In this document: positions 7,780-13,350 of the stretch, in pieces
How the letters are laid out: every line of letters begins with the position of its first letter
Numbering within the stretch: position 1 is the first letter of the stretch
DNA from: Candidatus Eiseniibacteriota bacterium
GTDB lineage: Bacteria; Eisenbacteria; RBG-16-71-46; SZUA-252
Assembly (NCBI GenBank): GCA_016880395.1
Contig: JAEHDN010000010.1
Span: 1-14,888 of the forward strand
Length of the DNA: 14,888 bases
Reading direction: 5' to 3'
The notes under the pieces: model-generated
Seen by the model: the letters and a program-made list of their open reading frames with translations, nothing else
What the model was told of the DNA's origin: nothing
Databases searched by the model: none
Position numbers and translations under genes: made by a program

Positions 7780-7808
7780 AAGATACTGCACATTTGTGCA
7801 GGTGTCAA
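7780..7808 (-). promoter_or_regulatory. lexA operon promoter (-35 TTGACA, 17 bp, -10 TATCTT)
   Basis: On the minus strand a perfect -35 TTGACA (7808-7803) and a good -10 TATCTT (7785-7780) are separated by 17 bases. Only seven bases separate the -10 from the lexA ATG, so the transcript should begin at or within a base or two of the start codon. Confidence 0.85.
7786..7801. promoter_or_regulatory. LexA operator (SOS box)
   Basis: CTGCACAAATGTGCAG is a 16-base palindrome with perfect 7-base arms around AA. It has the CTG-N10-CAG form bound by E. coli-type LexA. It fills 16 of the 17 spacer bases between -35 and -10, so LexA binding would exclude RNA polymerase. It is the only such site I saw in front of the operon. 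Confidence 0.88.
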
Positions 7809-7908
7809 GGGGTGGGGGGTGAAATTGTCGTAACACGCTCTTGAGTCCGGTTTTGCTGGGCTCCTCGCGGCGCTTGACGCCGACCCGCCCGCATAGGAAC
7901 GTGAACTC

Positions 7909-8472
7909 ATGACCTCCATCATCCAGTCCATCGAAGGCGAGTACCGCCGCTACAAGGCGCTCGCCGAGGCGGCGCTCGAACAGGTGCCGGAGACGGCGCT
8001 CTCCGAGCCCGGACCCTCAGGCGGCAACTCGCTCGCGACCATCTGCTGGCATATATCCGGCAACCTCCAGTCGCGCTTCACCGACTTCCTCACCACGGAC
8101 GGCGAGAAGCCGTGGCGCCAGCGCGAGGAGGAGTTCGCGGCGCGCACCGTCTCGCGCGCGGACCTCGCAGCCAAGTGGAGCCAGGGGTGGGACGCGCTCC
8201 TCGCGACCCTCGCCACACTCACCGACGTCGACCTCACGAAGTCGATCACGATCCGAGGCCAAGCGCTCTCGGTCCACGAGGCGCTCCATCGCTCCCTCGC
8301 GCACACGAGCTATCACGTCGGGCAGATCGTGTACGTCGCCCATGCGATTCGCGGAAGGGATTGGCGCTACCTCAGCATTCCTCCGGGCCGTTCCGACACC
8401 TACAACGCGAACCCCACCGGCGAGAAGGCGGCCGAGCACGCGAAGCGGCTGCGTGTCGAGCCGCGGCCCTAG
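7909..8472 (+). CDS. DUF1572 protein of the DinB/YfiT-like metal-binding superfamily
   Basis: 187 residues, a predicted four-helix-bundle protein of the DinB/YfiT superfamily, DUF1572 branch (unrelated to DNA polymerase DinB despite the name). Probable metal ligands are H48 in CWHISGN and H132 and H136 in HTSYHVGQIVY, the usual three-His arrangement. Members that are characterised act as metal-dependent thiol transferases or hydrolases; the substrate here is unknown. ATG 7909 has AGGA ten bases upstream. Transcribed divergently from lexA across 136 bases; the next gene follows after six bases, so it likely heads a four-gene operon. No convincing promoter is visible for it. Confidence 0.85.
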   Translation: MTSIIQSIEGEYRRYKALAEAALEQVPETALSEPGPSGGNSLATICWHISGNLQSRFTDFLTTDGEKPWRQREEEFAARTVSRADLAAKWSQGWDALLATLATLTDVDLTKSITIRGQALSVHEALHRSLAHTSYHVGQIVYVAHAIRGRDWRYLSIPPGRSDTYNANPTGEKAAEHAKRLRVEPRP

Positions 8473-8478
8473 ATCTCC

Positions 8479-9474
8479 ATGCCCTTCGATCTCCAGCCCA
8501 CGCTGAAGGGCGACCTGATCCACCTCCGTCCCCTCCGGCCCGATGACTTCGACGCGCTCTTTCTGGTCGCGTCCGATCCGCTCATCTGGGAGCAGCATCC
8601 GGAGCGGAACCGGCACACGGAGGAGCGCTTCCGCGCCTACTTCAAGGGAGGCCTCGACTCGGGCGGCGCGCTGATCGCGACGGACGCGAAGACCGGTGCG
8701 GTCATCGGCTCCTCGCGCTACTGCGGATACGACGCGGCACGGAGCGAGATCGAGATCGGCTGGACGTTCCTGGCCCGCTCGCACTGGGGCGGCCGGTACA
8801 ACAGCGAGATGAAGCAGCTCATGCTCCGCCACGCGTTCCCGTTCGTCGACAACGTCGTGTTCCTGATCGGCTCCGAGAACTTCCGCTCGCAGCGGGCCGT
8901 GGAGAAGATCGGCGCCGTGCACGCGGGCACGAGGCTCGATTCGCGCGGTCAGGATCGGGTCGTCTATCGGATCTCACTCGCGATCGGGACCGAGCGGCTC
9001 GATCTGCTCCCCATCGAGCGGGATCATGCTCCGCTCCTCTACCACGTGCTGAGCGACCCGGCCCTCCACGAGTTCACCGGCGGCACGCCGCCCGCCGATG
9101 TCGACGCGCTCGCCCGCCCGTACGAGTACTGGGAGAGGCGCCGCTCGCCGGACGGCGCCGAGCTGTGGTTCAACTGGGCCTTGCGGCTGCGCACGCAGGA
9201 GGAGCTGATCGGCCACCTGCAGGTCGGGATCAGGGGGGACCGCGCCTCCATGGCGTGGGTGGTTGGCTCCCGCTGGCAGGGTCGTGGATACGCGACGGAG
9301 GCGGCTCAGGCGGTTCTCCAGTGGCTGCCCCACCTCGGAGTCCGCGGGGTCCGCGCCTCGATCCACCCCGAGCACGCGGCAAGCATCCGGATCGCGGAGC
9401 GCCTCGGGATGCGTCGAACCGACGAGCGCTCCGGCACGGAGCTGATCTGGAAAGGAGCGACCGGTGTCGGATAG
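8479..9474 (+). CDS. Tandem-domain GNAT acetyltransferase (two fused RimJ/RimL-like domains)
   Basis: 331 residues made of two GNAT domains. Domain 1 (about 8-167) starts LKGDLIHLRPLRPDDFDALF, has EIEIGWTFLARSHWGGRYNSE, where the acetyl-CoA loop lacks the usual second Gly, and ends with SENFRSQRAVEKIGAV. Domain 2 (about 170-326) starts GTERLDLLPIERDHAPLLYH, has the canonical loop SRWQGRGYATEAAQ (244-257) and ends HPEHAASIRIAERLGM. Domain 2 therefore looks fully competent, while domain 1 belongs to the YNSEMK variant of the fold, also common in active enzymes. Substrate unknown. It begins six bases after the DUF1572 gene, and its last 11 bases overlap the selenoprotein gene. Confidence 0.88.
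   Translation: MPFDLQPTLKGDLIHLRPLRPDDFDALFLVASDPLIWEQHPERNRHTEERFRAYFKGGLDSGGALIATDAKTGAVIGSSRYCGYDAARSEIEIGWTFLARSHWGGRYNSEMKQLMLRHAFPFVDNVVFLIGSENFRSQRAVEKIGAVHAGTRLDSRGQDRVVYRISLAIGTERLDLLPIERDHAPLLYHVLSDPALHEFTGGTPPADVDALARPYEYWERRRSPDGAELWFNWALRLRTQEELIGHLQVGIRGDRASMAWVVGSRWQGRGYATEAAQAVLQWLPHLGVRGVRASIHPEHAASIRIAERLGMRRTDERSGTELIWKGATGVG
9451..9457 (+). promoter_or_regulatory. Ribosome binding site of the selenoprotein gene
   Basis: AAAGGAG lies six bases before the GTG at 9464, within the last codons of the GNAT gene. It is one of the best Shine-Dalgarno sequences in the window and fixes the start upstream of the in-frame TGA. Confidence 0.85.
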
Positions 9475-9721
9475 CGTGAAGGTCGTCGTTCACCACTGCC
9501 CCGTGTGACCCATTCGTCGAGCGATCGCCGCCCGGGTGGCGGCGCGGCTTCGCGAGCGGCAGGGCGTCGACGTGGAGTCCAGGGTCGGAAGGCTCGGTGA
9601 GCTTCGCGTGACCGTGGACGGCCAGGACGCCTTCGTGGGGGGCCTCTGGTATCCACGGCCGAGCGACGTCGTGGCCGCGGTCGACCGAACCCTGAGGACG
9701 CAGCGCCATGGCAGCTCCTGA
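9464..9721 (+). CDS. SelW/Rdx-like selenoprotein with in-frame UGA (Sec15)
   Basis: 85-residue predicted selenoprotein of the SelT/SelW/SelH (Rdx) thioredoxin-like family. Reading from GTG 9464 gives a beta strand (VKVVVHH), then Cys12-Pro-Val-Sec15, with TGA at 9506-9508. The same frame then runs 70 more codons to a TGA at 9719. The part after TGA has the Rdx layout: a helix (AIAARVAARLRERQG), a strand (VDVESRVGR), the strand pair ELRVTVDGQDAF and a last segment LWYPRPSDVVAAVDRTL, matching the SelW pattern of VDG followed by FPxxxxI. A redox role through the C-x-x-U pair is expected; the partner is unknown. The frame overlaps the preceding GNAT gene by 11 bases and the following methyltransferase by 14. 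A nonsense mutation in a C-x-x-C homologue is the alternative, but the exact position of TGA in the redox motif plus a SECIS-like hairpin favours recoding. The TGA-distal part alone would be a meaningless fragment. Confidence 0.85.
9526..9544 (+). promoter_or_regulatory. Candidate bacterial SECIS hairpin
   Basis: CGCCGCC (9526-9532), a five-base loop CGGGU (9533-9537) and GGCGGCG (9538-9544) form a seven-pair, all-GC stem. The loop begins 24 bases after the UGA and has G as its second base, matching the bacterial SECIS consensus as I know it (loop about 16-37 bases after UGA, G in the first two loop positions). Bases 9521-9524 (GCGA) can add an outer helix with 9550-9553 (TCGC) across an asymmetric internal loop. 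Expected ligand: SelB with Sec-tRNA. Confidence 0.65.
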
Positions 9722-10481
9722 TCTCCCCGACTACGTCCTCCAGAACCGCTCCCACTGGGACGAGCTGGCGAAGAGCTACGTCCCTTCCGCCGAGCGCCAC
9801 TGGGCCCAAGCCGAGCCGAGCTGGGGTATCTGGGGCATCCCCGAAGCCGAGGTCCGCATGATCCCCTCGGACGTCCGCGGCAAGGACGCGATCGAGCTGG
9901 GATGCGGAACGGCGTACGTCTCGGCGTGGCTCGCGCGGGCAGGCGCGTGCGTGGTGGGGATCGACAACTCCGAGGCCCAGCTCGAGACCGCGCGACGCAT
10001 GCAGCGCGAGCACGGCCTCGAGTTCCCGCTCCTCCACGGCAACGCGGAGCGCGTGCCCTACCCCGACGCGAGCTTCGACCTCGCGATCTCGGAGTACGGC
10101 GCCTGTCTCTGGGCCGATCCCTACCGGTGGGTGCCGGAGGCGGCGCGGCTCCTCCGCCCGGGCGGGCGGCTCCACTTCCTCACGAACGGCCACGTGCTCA
10201 CGCTCTGCGCGCCGCCGCTCGAGACGGACACGGCCACCGACCGGCTCCAGCGCCCCGCGTTCGGGCTCCACCGACTCGAATGGCCGGACGACACGGGCGT
10301 GGAGTTCCACCTCACGCACGGGAGCTGGATCCGCCTCTTCCGCGACAACGGCTTCGAGATCGAGGAGCTGCTCGAGCTCCGACCGCCGGAAGGAGCGACC
10401 ACGCGCTATCCCTACGTCACGGCCGAATGGGCGCGGCAGTGGCCATCGGAAGAGGTCTGGAAGGTGCGCAAGCGCGGCTGA
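9708..10481 (+). CDS. Class I SAM-dependent methyltransferase
   Basis: 257 residues, Methyltransf_11-type Rossmann fold. Motif I is AIELGCGTAYVSAWLA (61-76), the acidic residue binding the SAM ribose is D86 in VVGIDNSE, and GNAERVPYPDASFDLAISEYG (111-131) is the motif II region, followed by AARLLRPGGRLHF. The C-terminal half (residues about 170-257) probably forms the substrate cap; the substrate is not identifiable. ATG 9708 lies inside the end of the selenoprotein gene, with GAGGA nine bases upstream, so the two are probably translationally linked. Last gene of the plus-strand operon; the convergent gene's stop lies nine bases away. Confidence 0.9.
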   Translation: MAAPDLPDYVLQNRSHWDELAKSYVPSAERHWAQAEPSWGIWGIPEAEVRMIPSDVRGKDAIELGCGTAYVSAWLARAGACVVGIDNSEAQLETARRMQREHGLEFPLLHGNAERVPYPDASFDLAISEYGACLWADPYRWVPEAARLLRPGGRLHFLTNGHVLTLCAPPLETDTATDRLQRPAFGLHRLEWPDDTGVEFHLTHGSWIRLFRDNGFEIEELLELRPPEGATTRYPYVTAEWARQWPSEEVWKVRKRG

Positions 10482-10490
10482 GGGCCGCTT

Positions 10491-10967
10491 CTACTTGAAC
10501 ATCACCCCGAAGATGAATTTCCAGTCGGGGACCTCGTCGGTGATCCCGAGCTTCACGTCGACGAAGAGAGGCGGGCCGTTCTCGCTGCCGAAGAAGACGC
10601 CGCCGAGGGCGGTCACGCCGAGATCGGTGTTGCCGTCGGAGTTGTCCGGATCGAAGTAGTAGAGGGTGAGCCCCCCGCCCGCGTAGGGCCGGATCCCGCT
10701 GCTCGTGTGGAACCGGTACTGCACGTCGCCGTTGACGGAGAGACTGAATGCGTCGTCGCCGATCCCGACCTCCGTGCTCGGCACGATGTACAGGTTCTTG
10801 GCGACCGGAGGGAATTCCACCTGCAGTCCGAAGAGGAACTGGTCGGGGTCGGAGCTGAAGCCAGCGCGAACGCCGGCGGGATAGCCGGCCCAGGCGGTGG
10901 AGGCGAAGGCGAGGCAGACGGCAACCAGTACGGCGAGCGTGGAGATTCGAAGCATGTCGCGCATCAT
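10491..10967 (-). CDS. Small secreted outer-membrane beta-barrel-like protein
   Basis: 158 residues. Residues 1-27 form a clear Sec signal peptide (basic MMRDMLR start, hydrophobic LAVLVAVCLAFA, AWA cleavage site before GYPAG). The mature part of about 131 residues alternates hydrophobic and polar residues with Gly and aromatic strand ends (GVRAGFSS, FLFGLQVEF, RPYAGGGLTLYYF, ALGGVFFGS) and ends in a strand finishing FGVMFK, as in OmpA/OprF-like small barrels. Function unknown. The starts at 10967 and 10964 are both possible; AGGGGG lies upstream and is better spaced for the second. Monocistronic, divergent from the flavoprotein gene and convergent with the methyltransferase. Confidence 0.75.
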   Translation of the reverse strand: MMRDMLRISTLAVLVAVCLAFASTAWAGYPAGVRAGFSSDPDQFLFGLQVEFPPVAKNLYIVPSTEVGIGDDAFSLSVNGDVQYRFHTSSGIRPYAGGGLTLYYFDPDNSDGNTDLGVTALGGVFFGSENGPPLFVDVKLGITDEVPDWKFIFGVMFK

Positions 10968-11053
10968 GGGCCCCCTACGTTGAAGGATCGCGGCCGGATC
11001 GAGCGATTCACGCTGTTCCGGTCCCTGAAACGAGGCTAGCACGGAGCGCGGGG

Positions 11054-11083
11054 TTGCATCCACGCGCCGGCCAAGGGTAGCGT
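11054..11083 (+). promoter_or_regulatory. Putative promoter of the flavoprotein gene
   Basis: TTGCAT (11054-11059), an 18-base spacer and TAGCGT (11078-11083), then six bases to the ATG at 11090. The layout equals that before the AI-2E-family gene, where the same TAGCGTAG string occurs. No Shine-Dalgarno fits, so a leaderless message is likely. Confidence 0.5.
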
Positions 11084-11089
11084 AGGCCC

Positions 11090-12187
11090 ATGTCCGATCC
11101 GGAGAGCCCCGAGCCCCGCGTCGTCAAGGGGGACCAGAACTTCGATCTCAGCCCCGAGGCCTTCCGCGCGCGCGTCGTCGCCCGCTACCACGACCCCGCT
11201 TTCGCGAAGGAAGTCCCCGAGGCGCTCGAGCAGATCCTGCGCGTCGCGTGGGACGCGTACCACGAGTACCGGAAGAGCCCGCGCACCACGAAGGCCGGGT
11301 CCGAGTTCGCGGATCCCGAGCTCAAGCTGCCGGTGGAGTGGCTCGAGACCCGCCGGCAGGTCCTGGAGGCCAAGCGGCGGCAGGAAGACCTGGCGACGCC
11401 GTCCCGGATCCTCATCGTGAACGGATCGGCGCGGACCGATCAGTCGTGCCCCGGCGAGATCTCGAAGACCTACCGCCTCTCGAAGCTCGCGCAGGACGTC
11501 GTCGTCGAGCAGTCCGGCTTCGAGGTGGACTTCCTCGACCTGAGCCGGCTCACCGCCGAGTACGGCCTCGTGATCTTCCCCTGCAAGGCGTGCGTGTCGA
11601 CCGCGCAGCCGCTCTGCCACTGGCCCTGCTCGTGCTATCCGAATCACGCGCTGGGGCAGGTCAACGACTGGATGAACGAGCTCTACCCGCGCTGGACCGC
11701 GGCCCACGGCGTGATGATCCTCTGCCCGGTGAACTGGTACCAGGCGCCGAGCGTGCTCAAGCTGATGATCGACCGGCTCGTCTGCGCGGACGGTGGCAAC
11801 CCCGACCCCACGACCACACGCGGCAAGGATCCGGCGCTCGCGAAGAAGCTGGAGCTCGACGGCTGGCCCTATCCGAAGCACCTGGCGGGCCGCGCCTTCT
11901 CCGTCGTGGTGCATGGCGACGCCGCGGGAGCTGAGAACCTGCGCCGCATCCTCGTCGATTGGATGAAGGACCTCGAGCTGATCCCGGCGGGGCCGCATCC
12001 TGGCCTCGACCGCTATCTCGGCTACTACCAGCCCTACGCCACGAGCCACGACGATCTCGACCGCGACACGGACTTCCAGCAGGAGGTGCGCCATGCGGCG
12101 CTCGTCCTGTGCGAGACGGTGCGCCAGATCCGCTCGGGTCGCTACCGCCGGCCCGACGAGGGCCTCGAAGAGCCGAGAAAGAAGTGA
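11090..12187 (+). CDS. Flavodoxin-fold NAD(P)H-dependent FMN reductase-like protein with Cys cluster
   Basis: 365 residues. The core (about 105-350) is an NADPH-dependent FMN reductase/flavodoxin-like fold: RILIVNGSARTDQSCPGE is the phosphate-binding loop after strand 1, FEVDFLDLSRL follows, and VMILCPVNWYQAPSVLKLMIDRL is the second flavin-contact region. Between them lies a cysteine-rich segment (C165, C168, C176, C180, C182) in the place where iron-sulfur flavoproteins carry their cluster cysteines, although the spacing differs from the compact CxxCxxC motif. About 100 helical residues precede the core. Redox function is likely, the substrate unknown. One base separates its stop from the ABC ATPase start, so the two are cotranscribed. 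Confidence 0.8.
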   Translation: MSDPESPEPRVVKGDQNFDLSPEAFRARVVARYHDPAFAKEVPEALEQILRVAWDAYHEYRKSPRTTKAGSEFADPELKLPVEWLETRRQVLEAKRRQEDLATPSRILIVNGSARTDQSCPGEISKTYRLSKLAQDVVVEQSGFEVDFLDLSRLTAEYGLVIFPCKACVSTAQPLCHWPCSCYPNHALGQVNDWMNELYPRWTAAHGVMILCPVNWYQAPSVLKLMIDRLVCADGGNPDPTTTRGKDPALAKKLELDGWPYPKHLAGRAFSVVVHGDAAGAENLRRILVDWMKDLELIPAGPHPGLDRYLGYYQPYATSHDDLDRDTDFQQEVRHAALVLCETVRQIRSGRYRRPDEGLEEPRKK

Positions 12188-12188
12188 C

Positions 12189-13295
12189 GTGGCCTCGCTG
12201 ACCATCGCCGGCCTCTCGCTCGTCTATCCGAACGGGACGCGCGCGCTCGACTCGATCGAGCTGGCCCTCGCGGACGGCGGGTTCCTCGCGATTCTCGGGC
12301 CCTCCGGATGCGGCAAGTCCTCGCTCCTCCGGCTCATCGCCGGACTCGAGACGCCAACGGCGGGGACGATCGCGATGAACGGCCGCGACGTCACCTCTCT
12401 CGAGCCGAAGGAGCGGGACGTGGCGATGGTCTTCCAGGGGCTCGCGCTCTACCCGCACATGACGGTCGAGGAGAACATGGCGTTCGGTCTTCTCGCGAGG
12501 CGGACGCCGCGGCCCGAGATCGCCGAGCGCGTGCGCGAGGCGGCCGGGATGCTCGGGCTCGAGCGCCATCTGGCGAAGCGCCCGCGCGAGCTGTCGGGAG
12601 GCGAGCGACAGCGGGTCGCGCTCGGTCGCGCGCTCGTCCGCCGTCCCCAGATCTACCTCTTCGACGAGCCGCTCTCGAGCCTCGACGCCCAGCTCCGGCA
12701 GGAGCTGCGCGAGGAGCTGGCGCGCCTTCACCGTCTCACGCGCACGACGTCGATCTACGTGACGCACGATCAGAAGGAGGCGCTCTCGCTCGGAGACCAG
12801 GTCGCGGTGATGAGCGCCGGCTCACTGCGGCAGGTGGCGTCGCCGGAGATCGTGTATCGCCAGCCGCACGATCTCTTCGTGGCGCGATTCGTCGGGGAGC
12901 CCGCGATCAACCTGATCGAGGGGGAGATCACGGTGGAGGGATCGGGCACCACGTTTCGCGCGCCGGGGTTCCGCGTCCCGCTGAACGGCGCGCGCGCGCG
13001 AAGCGGTCCGGCGACGCTCGGGCTTCGGGCCGAGGCCATCGCGCTCGCCCCGGCGCCCGGCCGCGACGGCGGAAGAGCGGATTCGGGCAGCGAAGGCGGC
13101 GAGAACGTGTTCGCGACGGTCGACCGTGTGGAGCACCTCGGCGGGGAGACGCTCGTCCACCTGCGCGGCGCGTGGGGGGCCCTCGTGGCGAGGATCCACG
13201 ACGCCGCGTCCGCCCCGTCGCCGGGCAGCCGGGTCGCGGTCCGTCCCGATCCCACGCGAGCGCTCCTCTTCGGACCGGACGGCGCGCGCCTCTAG
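12189..13295 (+). CDS. ABC transporter ATP-binding protein (MalK/UgpC-like, TOBE domain)
   Basis: 368 residues, the ATPase subunit of an importer of the CUT1/MalK-UgpC type. Walker A GPSGCGKSS (37-45), Q-loop Q83 in MVFQGLALYPHMTVEENM, signature LSGGERQRVALGRAL (135-149), Walker B YLFDEP (156-161), D-loop SSLDAQ and H-loop H193 in VTHDQKEA are intact. A C-terminal TOBE-type regulatory region (about 230-368) includes a low-complexity stretch around 295-315. The start is GTG 12189, one base after the flavoprotein stop; the open frame extends upstream inside that gene, but the family N-terminus begins here. No permease or binding-protein gene is nearby, so it may serve a distant permease. Sugar, polyol, glycerol-phosphate or another substrate cannot be decided. 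Confidence 0.92.
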   Translation: MASLTIAGLSLVYPNGTRALDSIELALADGGFLAILGPSGCGKSSLLRLIAGLETPTAGTIAMNGRDVTSLEPKERDVAMVFQGLALYPHMTVEENMAFGLLARRTPRPEIAERVREAAGMLGLERHLAKRPRELSGGERQRVALGRALVRRPQIYLFDEPLSSLDAQLRQELREELARLHRLTRTTSIYVTHDQKEALSLGDQVAVMSAGSLRQVASPEIVYRQPHDLFVARFVGEPAINLIEGEITVEGSGTTFRAPGFRVPLNGARARSGPATLGLRAEAIALAPAPGRDGGRADSGSEGGENVFATVDRVEHLGGETLVHLRGAWGALVARIHDAASAPSPGSRVAVRPDPTRALLFGPDGARL

Positions 13296-13314
13296 CGTGA
13301 GGCCTCGGCACTCA

Positions 13315-13344
13315 TTGTCAGCCGCCCGAACCGCGGTGTAGCGT
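13315..13344 (+). promoter_or_regulatory. Putative promoter of the AI-2E-family gene
   Basis: TTGTCA (13315-13320), an 18-base spacer and TAGCGT (13339-13344), followed by AGAGGG and the ATG at 13351. It matches the layout at 11054-11089. AGAGGG abuts the ATG, too close to act as a normal ribosome binding site. Confidence 0.5.
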
Positions 13345-13350
13345 AGAGGG

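Noticed and set aside
7909..8472. Reading the DinB-like DUF1572 protein as a second SOS gene because of its name and position beside lexA
   Set aside because: The DinB/YfiT metal-binding superfamily is unrelated to DNA polymerase IV, and no LexA box lies near its start other than the one in the divergent lexA promoter.
9464..9508. The TGA at 9506 as a nonsense mutation making a pseudogene
   Set aside because: It falls exactly at a redox position, the rest of the frame is intact, the start signal is strong, and a hairpin follows at SECIS distance; kept only as a less likely alternative.
9536..9721. A 61-codon reading frame starting with GTG after the TGA at 9506, as an independent small gene
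   Set aside because: It has no ribosome binding site, begins inside a helix of the Rdx-like fold and would lack the redox motif; it is the distal part of the selenoprotein.
10474..10488. A GCGGC-TGAGG-GCCGC hairpin between the convergent stops as a bidirectional terminator
   Set aside because: Only five pairs and no T-run on either side; too weak to support.
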